This document shows positions 34,390 to 46,600 of a stretch of DNA of 64,000 bases, one piece after another. The notes beneath the pieces are model-generated. The model saw only the letters and a list, made by a program, of their open reading frames with translations. It was not told the origin of the DNA and did not search any database. How positions within the stretch are numbered: the first letter of the stretch is position 1; each line of letters starts with the position of its first letter. A program made the position numbers and the translations under genes. The DNA is from Phlebiopsis flavidoalba (taxonomy: Eukaryota; Basidiomycota; Agaricomycetes; Polyporales; Phanerochaetaceae): contig JAOCPU010000005.1 of NCBI GenBank assembly GCA_035772785.1, positions 806,001-870,000 of the forward strand, in the 5' to 3' direction.

Positions 34390-35055
34390 TAGATTACTCC
34401 GCCTGGCATTCCTCGCAGACTATTTCGACGGGGACAATTGGATAGCAGCATCACCGTGACCGTCACTCGATTCGGTCTCTCGCGTTGCCTTGCAGCCCAC
34501 AATGAAACTTCCATTCATAGTAAGCCCACTTCCTCTATTTCTATTGATATTGAACCAAACTCCTCTAGGCCGCCGCAGACATCGGTTTTCGCGTTACCAC
34601 CGCCATCTCCAGAGCTATACTTCCCCTCTCTCCCTCGTCTCCTCTCACAAACCTAGCCAGAACCCCTCCGCCGCCACCTCCCGTATCCTCGTCCTGACCG
34701 GCAACACCCTCACCGTAAGCAAAGTAGGATGCCGCCTACTAGCGCGGCGCAGGAAATGCCTCTTTAGCGCACACCGCCTTTCTGAGCCGCACGCTCCCCG
34801 CGATCGACGGAGCCATCAAAGGCCTGTACGTCCTCTCCTCTCTCTCTCGCTGTAAACCGCTGATGAGTTGTGTGTAGGATTGCAGACATTTAGCTCGGGC
34901 ACCGAAACAAACCCCCGCGGAGGATACGGAAGGGTATGACGGGTGGATGACGATTGAGACGTGGGTGTGGGTGAGCGCGAGGAGGAGTGGGAGGCGCGAG
35001 AAGGGGTGGAATGGGGCGGATCACGGCAGAGAAGCTGGTGACGAGGAGCCAGTAG
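34390..35055 (+). pseudogene. NmrA-like protein, copy 2, 5'-truncated
   Basis: Aligns with the second half of the gene at 9662-10966. In order: TTACTCCGCCTGGCATTCCT (ILRLAFL for ILRPAFF) right after an intron-like TAG, FDGDNW, SITVTVTRF, CCCACAATGAAACTTCCATT (for CCCACAACCAAGCTCCAACT), ADIGFRVTTA (for SDIGRV), RILVLTGNTLT (34682-34714), a shifted FLSRTLPAIDGAIKG (34778-34822), and GAGAAGGGGTGGAATGGGGC leading to ITAEKLVTRSQ with stop at 35053-35055. The glycine-rich NAD(P)-binding exon and the first half are missing, so it cannot encode the enzyme. Orientation is opposite to copy 1. Confidence 0.7.
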
Positions 35056-35500
35056 GCGGTGGACGTATGCGCGGCCATGCGGGCGGGTTCTGGGTTATTT
35101 CCGTATGTTCTGAATCATTTCGCTTTTTCCCTTCTGAATTTTTTACTGCTTTTCTTTTGATGTCACCGACTGTCGCGAGCCTCGATTTCGACGCGTCTTC
35201 AAATAGCGGTTTTTGCTCCCATCTATTCTCGCAGCTCTTTGGCATTACTGAATTCTTTTCTGGCTCTGATGCTCCTGGTCCGCGCAAACCTCTCGGACTG
35301 GCACCCCACAGCATCCTGCACGCTTCTCAACTTCTCCATTCCTGTGTCTTTTCTGGAACGCAAAGATTATCTTGCGCGCGCACGCTGCAGCCATGGCCTG
35401 TCCCACAACGGATACCGCGCGATTGTACGCGACGCCCTGCCGGATTATACATTGCCGCGGCTGGGTGGGCGCACTGGTCATCAACAGCTTGCTGGTCAAG
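35056..35500 (+). repeat. Sequence downstream of NmrA copy 2, shared with 9.1-9.66 kb
   Basis: The CGACGCCCTGCCGGATTATA stretch and the CATTGCCGCGGCTGG that follows correspond to sequence downstream of NmrA copy 1. Similarity is patchy, and the borders could not be set by eye. Confidence 0.45.
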
Positions 35501-37979
35501 CACTGTCTCTGCGTACCGTCGTTGCGGTGCATGCTCGTTGAGGACATGGCGGGTCTTGAGCTTGATGTCGCGCGGCTTGCGCAATGTGCAGTAGAGTATG
35601 GAGCCAATCTAGGGGACGGTTCAGCCTTGTGACTGGACGTCACGCCAGACGTTTTCCATGGAGAAGGGAGGCAACCGAAGCAATGTCAGTTAGGCATGTC
35701 GGGACCCCGAAACCGGCTCAGCTATTCGAGCGTTGCATTTCGTAGATGATGTTTACAATTTATATGATGCACTTATACCATGGCTCTTTGTCAGATAAAA
35801 AAATGCGTTGTGAGAGCGTGCACCCAGCTTAGCACTAGTTTTGGTGGTTCAAACAGCTCTCTCTTTGGCCGTTGACAAGCTCTTCATGCCGCTCATATAA
35901 TGATGGCGGCATGGCGTCTACATTCCCGTAATGAGACCAAAGGGCGCAAGCTAAGCAGTGCGAGCTGTATGATCACCATGACATGGTATATAAATATACA
36001 AGTGTCATCATGTTTCAGACTGTGTGGGGTGTTTATGCTATAGTACAACAATCTCAAATATAATAGAGATATTGACTTCAAGACCCAACCCGAATTTTAG
36101 ATTGCAAGTTACATCATTGTTCTGGCAGGAGATGTGGAACCACACGGCTTAATCATCACGGAAACGATACCGGACACAAGTTTATAATGAAAAGAGGCTA
36201 CAAATACTCGGGTAAAAAAATTGCATACAAATGTAGGTAATGAAGCAACGAATGATTGATGTTACAGGCTCAAGCTCGACTGCAAGAAATGATCTATCGA
36301 TAGCTGTGTTTTGGCTCCTACCTGGCTGCTCGTCTCAACTCGGCGAAATGTTGGCTGCTCAAATCGTGTGGGTGTCCAGGGGCTCGTAGATACGCGGGAC
36401 CGTCTGTAGTTAGTCAAAATCGACCATCTCATCAGCCCCGCCTCTCACTCATAAAACGTCGTTCAATGCAACCGCAAAATACAATTGAGGGTTTCATTTT
36501 CGGCCTCTGAAGAGGGCAGCTGCAACGGCTGCCCGAGAGATGGTCTCTTCGTTAGCGGCTTCAGAGTCGGATACCGTTGGGCTGCTTTCACGGCTCGACG
36601 GATGATGCCAGCACGTACCACATACTGTACTTAGTTGATTAAACAACGCAAAAAATGATACTGTACTTTCTTTGAGCGGATAAGGGACATGGATGAACGA
36701 TCAGAACTTGAATTAAGCAGGGCAGGCGCTTAGCAATGGTAGGCGTCTTGGCCCTTGTGTCCCACATGGACCACCGCGATATAAGACACTCACTCTGCAT
36801 GTGCATGCTTCCGCGACGCGGCCACCACACATCCTTGACCTCTACCTCTATGGCTGCTAGAGCTATCCTTCGCAGAACAATGGCCACAATCGCGAATTCG
36901 AGCAGTCCTGTCACGTTTACTGCAGAGGGGGGGCAGTCTCGATTTCGTATCCAAGCCGCTCAGGTGGAAGTAGCAAATTTGAGCTACTATATTAGTCTAC
37001 TCATTACTTATGCTATATAATCACTCTGCAACATTATCACAAACGTTTCATCTTCATATTGCTTAGACAAGCCTAGGAATAGCATACACCTTACATGACT
37101 CGCGGTCACCCCGTTGGTATACATTGCAATAGTATATTTTATTTGACGCTACAAATCTCGGCCATAAAACAGACCGTCCCCAGCATTGAAATGATCGGGA
37201 ATCATAGCGGAGTGAGGGTGGACAATGAGACAGATGTAAGTTATGACAGCAGACTCAGCTATTACTACGGTCATGGAAATGGCTACTAGTGTAGAAAAAA
37301 AGGCTGAATATAAATTCTCCAATGTTATTATGCTCTCGATGTGCTCTCCATCATTCTCTTCGAGGTTTGGAACATCATCTGTATTTTATTCGCATTTCCC
37401 GGACGCCCGCGCGCTATTTATTTGTGCATGCTTGTTCCCTGCGCTTAGCATCTGGCTTCAAGTTGTCGCCTCCCACTGTATTTTCGCCTCCTTACAACGC
37501 TAGCGTCGTGATAGCATACTTGTATCCTCACATGCATTTTCTGACGTCTCTCGAGTCTCTCAGCGCGTCCTGTTTGCAGTGCTGTCGATGGGCCTGCCAC
37601 AGAAGTCCGGGGCCAAATGTCGGGTTTCCCAAGCTACGGAGAGGCATATGAAATCTCTAGAAATAATCTGTACACAAATGTACCTAATTACGCTTTCGTT
37701 TCTTGTAGACATATACGTACACATATACACTATTGCACGGCGTACGCCGTCATGCGCAGTGAGGTTGCGCCTTCTAATCAAAAATGGAAATGTAAGCGCT
37801 GATGCGCCATCACGCGCATGTCGCCCTCGGTGTCGCTCTGGTTGACACGCCGTAAAGGGTATGGTTGTCGGCTCATGACGCGTTTCGTGCCAGTAACGAG
37901 TATTGCGACTTCATGTCCTCAAGTCTTTTACACCACTTACAAGCGCAAAACCCCAGCAGCGTCCGCAGTCTCTCTCGTC
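35501..37979. other. No recognisable gene
   Basis: A+T content rises from about 35.7 kb. The only gene-like trace is a minus-strand tail at about 36505-36620 reading HHPSSRESSPTVSDSEAANE then ETISRAAVAAALFRGRK and a stop. It resembles a real C-terminus, but no upstream exons could be attached. Other frames (36639-36914 minus, 37322-37651 plus) have no motif. Confidence 0.4.
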
Positions 37980-38100
37980 GGTAATATTTCAGCTGTCCTC
38001 GCAGTGTCCTCGGGGTCCCAACTCAGAAAAGTCCGGGATTTGGGAATTCTGTGCCAGCGTCTGTGCCTCTGTGCCTCTGTGCCGTCTGTGCCTTCATAGA
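37980..38100 (+). repeat. GTGCCTCT-rich repeat, shared with 54.0-54.1 kb
   Basis: GTCCCAACTCAGAAAAGTCC, GGGAATTCTGTGCC and repeated TCTGTGCC at 38015-38095. The reverse complement of 54000-54115 has CAAGTTGGGAGAGAGCGTCC, GGGAATTCTGTGCC and the same repeat. At 54 kb this sits directly upstream of the KDZ transposase, so this copy may mark the end of a related, lost element. Confidence 0.7.
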
Positions 38101-38144
38101 CGCTCACGTCACGATGTGTGTTAGCCGCGCCAATATGATGTGTT

Positions 38145-38196
38145 GTCCAAATGTAGTATGATGATGATATGTCCAAATGTAGTATGATGATGATAT
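38145..38196. repeat. Exact 26 bp tandem duplication
   Basis: Two units starting GTCCAAATGTAGTATGATGA, at 38145-38170 and 38171-38196. A third partial unit, TCCAAATGT, follows at about 38207. Confidence 0.92.
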
Positions 38197-38321
38197 GATG
38201 CGCCTTTCCAAATGTGGCGGCATATCGCAAACTTCGATTGCCCGCTCCTGCTGTTGTAACGAGTCCTCTTTGACACTGCATCAGCGGAATCCCAATTTCT
38301 TAATTAATGTTAATTAATGGG

Positions 38322-38720
38322 AACTACTTTTTTGGCATTATTTTCTAATTAAAACATTTTTCCCAAATTATTTTATCATTCTTTGACTTTTTAGCTGTAT
38401 TTTATATAGTAGCTATTGGCTCATAGATTATTCGCACTTTTTTTTTTGGCATTTATTGGTTAAAGATTGGTTTTTCTGGCATTAATTGATTAAAATCTTA
38501 TTTTGAGATTAAACATTATCTAAGGAGTAGTTTTTTCTGGCATTAATTAATTAAAAACCTTACTTTGAAATTAAACATTGCCTTTTATTGCACTAATGTG
38601 TTATCTTCCTATAGATATACTATTCACTTGCTTATCACTAAATACGCTGGTGTTAACCAGTTTTTGTATTGTTAATTCATTAGATTGTTAATTCATTAGA
38701 TGCAACTTTTTTGACATTAT
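38322..38720. repeat. A+T-rich subterminal repeats around TTTTTTGGCATTA
   Basis: The core word TTTTTYKGCATTWAT recurs at about 38327, 38441, 38471 and 38532, with a looser TTTTTTGACATTATT at about 38706. Units at 38471 and 38532 are 61 bp apart and extend further, sharing TGGCATTAATT, ATTAAAA, TTTGAGATTAAACATT-like sequence. Confidence 0.75.
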
Positions 38721-41030
38721 TTAATAGATAGTTAGTAACTTATATATCAGAAAAACTTTTGGTGAAATAAACCAAATATAAACCAATAGGCAGCACAATG
38801 ATTCAACAGTAGTTCATTTCTCATTTTAAATTTGTAGTTTTGCTAACATCAAACCTGTTTTTTAGATACTCATTTTATTTAGCTGCTATTGCCACTTTAT
38901 ATCCTGAACATTTTATTAATTTATATATCTTGACATTGTTTAGGCCCTGTTTGTCTTTAATTTCAGCTTGGATATAGGCTATTTACTTTGTTTCATTTGT
39001 GTTTCATTATATTTAGATGAAGTCTGTACTACTTATCTTTGTCTGATATTCAAAGCACCCTTATATCATTTACTGTACAATTTTGACCTTGGCTGCTAAA
39101 TGTTCAATAGTTCTGCAGGGTACTTTGATACTGTGCACAAATTCTGGATTCTAACTTATGCTCAAGTATGAGCTGTCCAGTCATTGGCATGATTTCTAGA
39201 TGTATTCTTATCAAACAAGGCATCAAGAGAACAGCAACTGACATTCTATCACTTAATGCTACTAAAACATACTGTGTTTACAAGTATTTACAGACGTGCC
39301 AATTCCAACAAGGCAAAACTGGGAAGTGAAAGTCACTGCCAGCATGACAAACTAAAGCTTCAATCAGTAGGTCGGCGCGTCACGAAACGACTCGTCCGCG
39401 CGACAGACTTCAAGTTGGCGCGCGTTCCTATCCAAACGGCCCCGGTGACGCATTCGGCTCGACTCACGCATCCCCCGCTCTCGTATCACTCGGTCCGTTC
39501 CACGTTCACACCCTAAGTATCCAAGCCTAAGGCTCTGCGAAGCCCTCGGGATCCCAATTCAGCTGGAACGGGTGCCCGAGGACCCTCGGGGAAAGCCTCG
39601 GAGCAGGGCCCCCCGCGCGTCGCGTCACAAGTGTAGGCGCCCGCGAGACTTGTGCTCGCGCCCCCATCCTCCTCCGCCGTTCACGAGAACGGCGCCCTCC
39701 TACACTCTCTCGCTCACACCAGGGCTCTCCATTGGAGTCCTCCATGGTACACCGCCCTCTCCCCACACCCACTGCGCACGACGACCGCCGCCACAAACCC
39801 TAAACTCAACGCGCGCGCGGCCAAACCGAAACCACAAGAGCCGCCCCTCCACTGGAGCCGACCACGACGCCCTGGGAACGACGGAAACGCGTGACAAGTG
39901 TGCAAAGCACACTTGTCAATGCTGGGAGGGCATGGAAAGAGCTTGAGGGCTCGAGGGTTCGAGGGCAACAGGTGCGTCGCCCACTCTGTCGCGCGCGCGC
40001 GCACGCTCGCTTATCCCGCCGCGACCGCGTCCACCAACGACCCGCACGGATACCCCAAGAACGCCGAGGCGGCCTAGAGGCGTGTTTTTGCCCGCCTCCA
40101 AGACCCGAGGTGAGTACAACACACGCCGCCCCTTATGATCAACCGCGCCGCCCGCCCACCACTTCCACCCGCGGCCATGCACACCGCCGGACGACACACC
40201 GCGGGGCGCCGCCGACGACCATGGACAGACCACGCCACCACATGCCCCCACCACTTTCACCGAGGCCGTGCGCACCGCCGTCACCGCGCCGGCCATGGCC
40301 ACCGCGTCGCTGGCTGCCAACACGGCCGACGACGCCCTCGCGCCGTTTGTAGGACCACCGCCACTCGCTACCAATGCGGGCCAGCCCAGCCACGACCACG
40401 ACGCCGCCGTCCGCGGCCAACACGAACACCGCGGACTCGATACCATCCGCGAGCATCGCAAAAAGCGCGGTGACCGCGCCGTCTGCGAGAACCGCGGACA
40501 GCTCAGCCACGGCGCTGTCCGCGACTACGACGAAACATCGCGAACACAACGCCGTCCGTGAGCACCGTAGCCAGCGCAGCCACCACGCCGTCCGCAAGCA
40601 CCACGGCCAGCACAACCAACGCACTCACCGCTGCCCACCGCGCGCGCACCGCGGTGTCAACCCAACCGCCACGTCGTCCACGACCATCGCGGCTAGCTCG
40701 ACCCCAACTAAAAACAGCCCGCACTGCTGTACTCACGCGAGCCCCGCACGCTCCGCCGGCGCACCAATGCGCGGAGGCCAACACCTCCCTGGCTCGCTTA
40801 TACCCATGCAACTGCAGGTTCACGACTGCGACCACGCGCGACCAAGCACGAGCTCCAACCGGGCTCACTCGGTCCGTCTCAACTTTCCCGTGGGACCCGC
40901 AATTCACACTATACACAGGTTTGCAATGGAAAATGCAGGCCGGTGCATACAAGCCGACATGTGCGACGACTGTTCACTACGATGTGGTCACTATGACCAT
41001 TGCTACAGCAGAAACAAACCTTTCAAGTCA

Positions 41031-41079
41031 CACTTATACTACTATTTGTGCAGTAGCTTACACTTATACTACTATTTGG
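41031..41079. repeat. Short direct repeat, 30 bp period
   Basis: CACTTATACTACTATTTG at 41031 recurs at 41061. It lies at the border between the G+C-rich core and the right A+T-rich end. Confidence 0.85.
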
Positions 41080-41400
41080 TGTATGCCATGCCTATAATAA
41101 TGTGACATGATTATTATCAAGTCAGAATTGCATAGCTACCATTAAACACATCAGAAGTGTAATAAAGAGGTAGAAGTAAGTCTTTAACAGATTAATCCTA
41201 GATGACCCAAGTAATGTTTTTAACAAAATACTCTGTCTCAAGCTGTTGTAAAGCAGTTGAGAAGCTGAGATTTAATAGGCCAATTATTGGTGAATAATGG
41301 CAAATTAATGGGAATTTTATAGAAAGTGGACTCCGAATTAATGCAAATTAATCTTAATCCATTAAAAAACCTAAAATGGACATTAATTCATATGAATTAG

Positions 41401-41658
41401 CATTTGGATTTCTCCTGATGTGTATGACGGAAAATGATATCATTCCTTGGGGCCTTTTGACACAATATTCCCACAGTTCTGTTCAGAGCTTACGCGGCCA
41501 ACGTCGTCGCTGTTTTCTGTCTTTCACTCCATTTCTTGCGCGCACCTCCTCCTCCTCAATCTCCTGAGATATCTCTCTTTTCACTTGTTTTCCGTACAAG
41601 GCTAAATTTCTAAGCCCCACACAGCCACTGTGCGCAGCATATACACATTGGGTTAAGT
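41401..41658. other. Region upstream of the GRF zinc-finger gene
   Basis: No gene is seen. It includes CTCCTCCTCCTCAATCTCCT (about 41546), a pyrimidine-rich stretch like a fungal promoter, about 110 bp before the ATG at 41659. Confidence 0.4.
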
Positions 41659-43620
41659 ATGCTGCTTCCTAACAATATGTATCAGCGTGTTTTCCGCTGC
41701 AAATTCTGCAACCGCCAGCTTCCAATCAAGACGTGCTCAGGCGCTAGGGATCCTCTGAATCGAGGACGATTTTACGTTGTTGTGAGTGATTCTATCATTT
41801 CTCTATTGTCAATAATCATAGGGTTATTATCAGTGCGAGCATCAGCCATTCGGACTTTTTTCGCTGGGCGTCGCCACGCATAGAAACCCTTGTCCCAGCG
41901 ATCTCTGCTAGTGACGTCACGTCTGGCTCTGAGGACGGAAGAACAACCATGACTGGCTCCCAGGCTCTACCTCGCCAAGGGCGGTTCAACCGCAAATGCA
42001 AGTACCGGCTCAGCAAAGCAAAGTGTTTACACCATGCTAGCGACTGTCCTATCCATTCTCCCAGAGGACCTGTCACTCCTGCTTCTTCTGGTGCCTTGGC
42101 CACCACTGTCGCATCTACGGGTATCGCCAGCGAAGTAGCTTCAAGAAGCTTTCCACTTGATCCTCTCCTTCGTGACGATGGCGGTAACCTTGCGCAGCCT
42201 GCTTCTGAGACAGCTGAGCTACTATCTGGTGCGCCCTCTCAAGAACCTCAGAGCTCCTCTACTCCTGCGGTAGCCCCATTGCCATCTGGTTCTTCTGCCA
42301 CTGCAGGTCCCGCTGTTCCAGCCCTTGCGACCACTGCATCAACCTCTCGCACGCTAGCTGAAATTAGGTTTCCTGCTCCTATGCGCATGGGAGCCTCAAC
42401 TTCTGGTGGGAATGCATCATCCCAGTTCCGTGCATCTATCACGAGCTGTCCTGTCCCTCGGAACACCAGTCATCTGAAGCCGCTCTTCGCAGCAGATCAA
42501 GAAAAGGCTCTACTCGAGAACGAAGAACGGAGACGCAGAGAAGCAGACCTCGAGATTCGGCAGCGTACAGCCGAACAGCGAGTTTTTAGTCTACACGTGG
42601 ACCCAGGTATGTTTTTTTGGCCTGTTCTCGTTACCCATGTGTTCTAATACTCACAAATCTGCAGTCCGACTCTGAAGAAGACAACGTTTTGAAGCCATCA
42701 TCACAGAGCTTTACCCATCAGTTCCGTCCTTGGCCCTATCTGGTCTTTGATGAACAAACTTCTCCAGATAGTTGGGCTCCTTCCAATCGACAACCCCAGT
42801 CCCAATCTCGCATCGCGTATCTTCTACCGGTTTGACTCCACCCCTGGGCGTGATCAGTGGATACGGACCGTCCCTGGAGCTTCACTCAAGGTCGAGCCGC
42901 ACGAGCGCATCTTTCTACGCTCTTTGCATACCCCCCTGCTCCAAAGGACTTCAAGCTACGGTTCTTCCCCACAAACACCTAGCCTCGCCGGTTCTCATGC
43001 CAGCTCTGCGCCGTCTACACCTAGCCTCAACATCCGCACGAATCTCAAGGCCGAGCGAGCTGCAGTCCAGGCCCATCGCTCCTCAGGTTTCCTCAACAGC
43101 GCCGCCGGCCTTGTTGCTACCCTATCAAAGGACAAGGGCAAGGCTGTAGTCAGGCCCCGTCCAGTGGTTCGATCTCGCTAACTCTGCAATTCTCGCCAAC
43201 GCGCGGATGGGTATCCCAGCTCTCAGGCCTCCTCTCCGGTCCTCGTACCTTCCTCGCCAGTCCTCATACCTTCTTCCCCTCCTGACATCAAGCCGTCATT
43301 CTCTGTCGCAGACTCCAGTCCTAGCTCATCTCCTAAGCGCAAGATGGACGAGGTCATTGTCATCAGTGACTCTGGGTCAGACGACGACGTGAACACTGCG
43401 AAGACTCATTACAACGGAGCGGACTCTGTTAATGTCAAGCCCAGGTTCTCCACACTTCCAGCCTCTGGCTCACAGCGTCGTCCTCTCTCTCCCGTCGACT
43501 TTGACCTCAGTGAACTCAGCCCAGTGTCGGATACATCAAGCTTCGCTCTCGATGTCTCGCACTCATCTTCCGTTGTGCCGTCACCGCCATCAAACTCTGG
43601 AAGCAAGAGTTGGCCACGGG
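41659..43620 (+). CDS. GRF-type zinc-finger protein, 5' part (gene split by hAT element)
   Basis: The ATG at 41659 leads to YQRVFRCKFCNRQLPIKTCS then GARDPLNRGRFYVV, an intron from GTGAGT at 41782 to about 41820, and CEHQPFG plus, after one frame shift, FFRWASPR. This C-x2-C, N-x-GRFY and C-x-H to FFRW layout is the GRF zinc finger, which binds single-stranded nucleic acid in other proteins. The rest is Ser/Pro/Ala-rich (41949-42600), with a charged helix EKALLENEERRRREADLEIR at about 42500, an intron at 42608-42664, RIFYRFDSTPGRDQWIRTVP (42810-42870) and an acidic MDEVIVISDSGSDDD (43344). It ends in SKSWPR where the hAT element begins at 43621. The 3' part is at 48422. Frame shifts near 41855 and 42700 suggest decay or sequence error. 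Confidence 0.6.
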
Positions 43621-46600
43621 TAGTGATGCCACGGTTCGGTTTGGTCCGGTTTTTGGCCATTTTTGGTTGAACCTGAACCTGAACCCGCCAAAAAAAAGGC
43701 TTGAACCAGGACTGAACCAGGACCGGACCACGGCGAACCGGTTCATTGGGTTCAGTTCTGGTTCAGTTCTGGTTCGAAACCGGTTCCAGTTATAAGCATA
43801 CATTGACATTTGTTCCAGCACACCCAAGACTTTTTTTCAGAATTTATGCCAATTTATTGAGAGGTACAAAGTACAATACATGTGCAAAGAGAGAAAACAA
43901 GTCATTACCAAGGCTCGTCGTCCCACTGAAGGTCATCTGCGTGACGGGCTGCCTCCTCAGTGGAGCAAATCATGCCAGTGCGATAGGCGTCCTTGAGGAT
44001 TTGGAGCGCCTCGAAGGTTTCGGGTTTGAGTCGATTACGGCGTGCAGTCCCGGTCCGGCCTCCACTCGAGAAGGCACGTTCAGACGCGACAGCAGATCCC
44101 TGGATATAGCAAGGGGTAATCTCTTGCCATCCTAGACAAGATCGGAAAACTCATGTGCTCGTGATGCTGAAGAGTTGAACAAGTAGTTAGCACAGTGATA
44201 CAGAGTAGAGAAATTGGAATGACTCACTCCCCACCACGCAACTGGGGTCTGTGCTTTCATGTGCGAGAGGCATGCTGAAGTAGCGGGTGACCTCAGCCAG
44301 TGGATCGTGAACCACACGGTCCGAAAGCCAAACGGTTTTGCTGAGGGTTTTTTGCGCATCCATGACGAAGCATAACCGCTGGCAATTGAGGGGCCAGCTG
44401 CGTAAGAGGCTTCGGCTGATGAGCGTGAAGGTGAGACGCTGATGGCGGCACTGAGATGGGAGCTGCCGAGGGTGCCTGTGAGCCAGGGCCAGCTGCTTCA
44501 CTGGATGCATAGGTCAAGAACTGTAAATAGATGCATGTAAGCGCAATCCATGGTAGGAACAAGATGGCGACGTACCGTCGAGCGGAACGCATTCATACCC
44601 ACGTTCATAATACGACGTGTCCCAATTTTCCTTTGCGTACGCGTCCTTGATGCGGGGATCAAGTGCTTAAATAGTCGACATCAGCCTGAGTAGTAACAAT
44701 GAACAGACAGTTGGAAGCACATACCAAGACAAGTAAAGTAAATGTCACTTTGAATCAAGTTGACATGTAATACTTCTTGAGCTTTGCGAGCCCTGCCTGT
44801 ATTGCCGTGTTTTTGACTGGGGGAGCGAACCGCGACGCCTTCGACATGATTTCCCACCGGTCCTGCACGCATTTCCAGAATTGGGATTGCGCGCCAGACC
44901 GTGGGGAAGTCTCGGACGAAAAGGTGGCTTGGGCTTCTCGCAGTTCCTGGGAAACAAAGTAGTCAGACAATAGATCTCAGGGACATATTTGACCAAAAGA
45001 ATTACCTTCAAGACTTCGCACATGAGCTCTAGAAGCTCCCATTCTGCCTTCTCGAGAGAATACGCCGCGTACGTCTTGCCTCCAGTCAGTCGGGCACGCT
45101 GGTCACTGTGGTCGGCCAAGCGACAGAACTTGATGACTGCCTAGAAGTAAGACGTCATTCATCAGCGGCATTGTGCATGACAACAAGACAAAAGACGCAC
45201 CGGCTTGGTATCCAAAACACGCTGGGATGAGATCGTGCATGGATCCCCATCGTGTTCGGATCCATTTGATCAGTTGCAGCGGTGTGATCTTCTCCTCGAC
45301 GCAGACGGTCGCGAAGTACTCCCGTGCCTGGGGAGATGCTTCGAACCTGCCGGAAAACGTGAGATACGGATTGTAAAGTAAGGCAGACAACATACCTGAT
45401 TGATCAGCCCGAGCACCTTGCTCAAGACATCACCTGCCTCGAAGTCAGTGATGTCGCCCAAGCCGCCGTCATCCTTGTTTTCGTTGTGGGCCCAGTTGAT
45501 GTCGTCGTCGTCGTCGTCTTCGTCGTCGACAGAGGCCTGCTGTCCGCGACCAGTGCCGCGGCCTGAAGGCGAAGGGCATACGGTCTCGATGATGCCTTCG
45601 CAGCGAGATGGAGCACATGCTCCATACATCGACCGCGCCGTTCCTTGGCATGCCATCTTCGACCCTCAGGATCATCCAAGAGTCGTTCGAGAGCCCGCAT
45701 GCATGCGTCGTTGGTGGTGGCATTGTCCGAAGTTGCCCAGCCAAGCTACGAGCACTGTGAGCAGGTGGGTGCTGATCTCAATAACAGATACTCACCTTGC
45801 TACGCAAATCGTATCGGTCAACGATGCGAATGATCACATTGGCAGTATTGGCGCCGCTGTGATTGCCTTCGATCTTCGTGAATCCGATGACCTTGGCTTT
45901 GAGACTCCAGTCGTTGGGTCGTTCCTTCGGCGCGGAAACATAGTGTGCCGATATGGTGAGGTAGGGGTCCAGGGCGTCGGAGGTCCAGGCGTCGAAAGTG
46001 ATAGACACTTGCCCTAGTACATCCTAGCATTTGATGTTAGATAGAAATCAACGATTTTACGCGGAGGGTTTGCGCGTACCTTGAACTGGTCTTTGAGACG
46101 GTCGCGTGCTGTCTCCGCAAGCTCCAAAACAGTGGTCCGGATCTTGGTGCGATGGGGAATCGCAGAGTCGGGCATTTGCGGGCGCTGGAACTTGAGTAAA
46201 CATCGAAACGATGTTCGCTCGACAATTTGAAAAGGCTTTGATAGATAGATGAGTAAAAGAAAGCGAAAAATTGACAGAACTTACCAGATCACCGACGGCG
46301 ATGGTTTCGACGATGTGTGCAAGGAGGCCTTCGGTTGTCCACGTTGGGGTGCTCTTGATGAATCCATTCAGCGTGCTCTGGGAGGGACCAGCATCGACAC
46401 TGTCCGTAGCACCAGAAGTGCTTTCTGGCATTGCACGTGAGTGAGGGTCAATGCCATTGTCACGGCACTTTGTCAGGTACGTCTCCCCGTGCGTGTGTCC
46501 CAATTGCGAGCAATATGGGCACGCAGCGAGGAGCCGCCTCCAGTGAACCATGCCGGTTGTTTGCGATTACTAAATAATACAGGAAACAGTCAGTACTGCA

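Larger units (their letters stand above)
38282..41400. other. Possible large element: A+T-rich ends around a G+C-rich core
   Basis: 38282-39350 is strongly A+T-rich, 39360-40900 very G+C-rich, and 41100-41400 A+T-rich again, with abrupt changes. Both A+T-rich ends carry AATTAATG-type words: TTAATTAATGTTAATTAATG at 38301 and, on the opposite strand of the right end, TTTTTTAATGGATTAAGATT and GCATTAATTC. This resembles inverted subterminal repeats. The core has long plus-strand frames rich in Thr, Ala, His and Arg (40374-41105 is the longest) with no recognised domain. No target-site duplication was found. Confidence 0.35.

Noticed and set aside
38282..39350. Mitochondrial DNA insertion (because of the A+T richness)
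   Set aside because: No mitochondrial gene or tRNA motif was seen, and the repeated GGCATTAAT words fit transposon subterminal repeats better.
40374..41105. 243-codon plus-strand frame rich in Thr, Ala, Ser and His
   Set aside because: Composition follows the G+C-rich repeat structure, and equally long frames exist in other frames and on the other strand. No motif.
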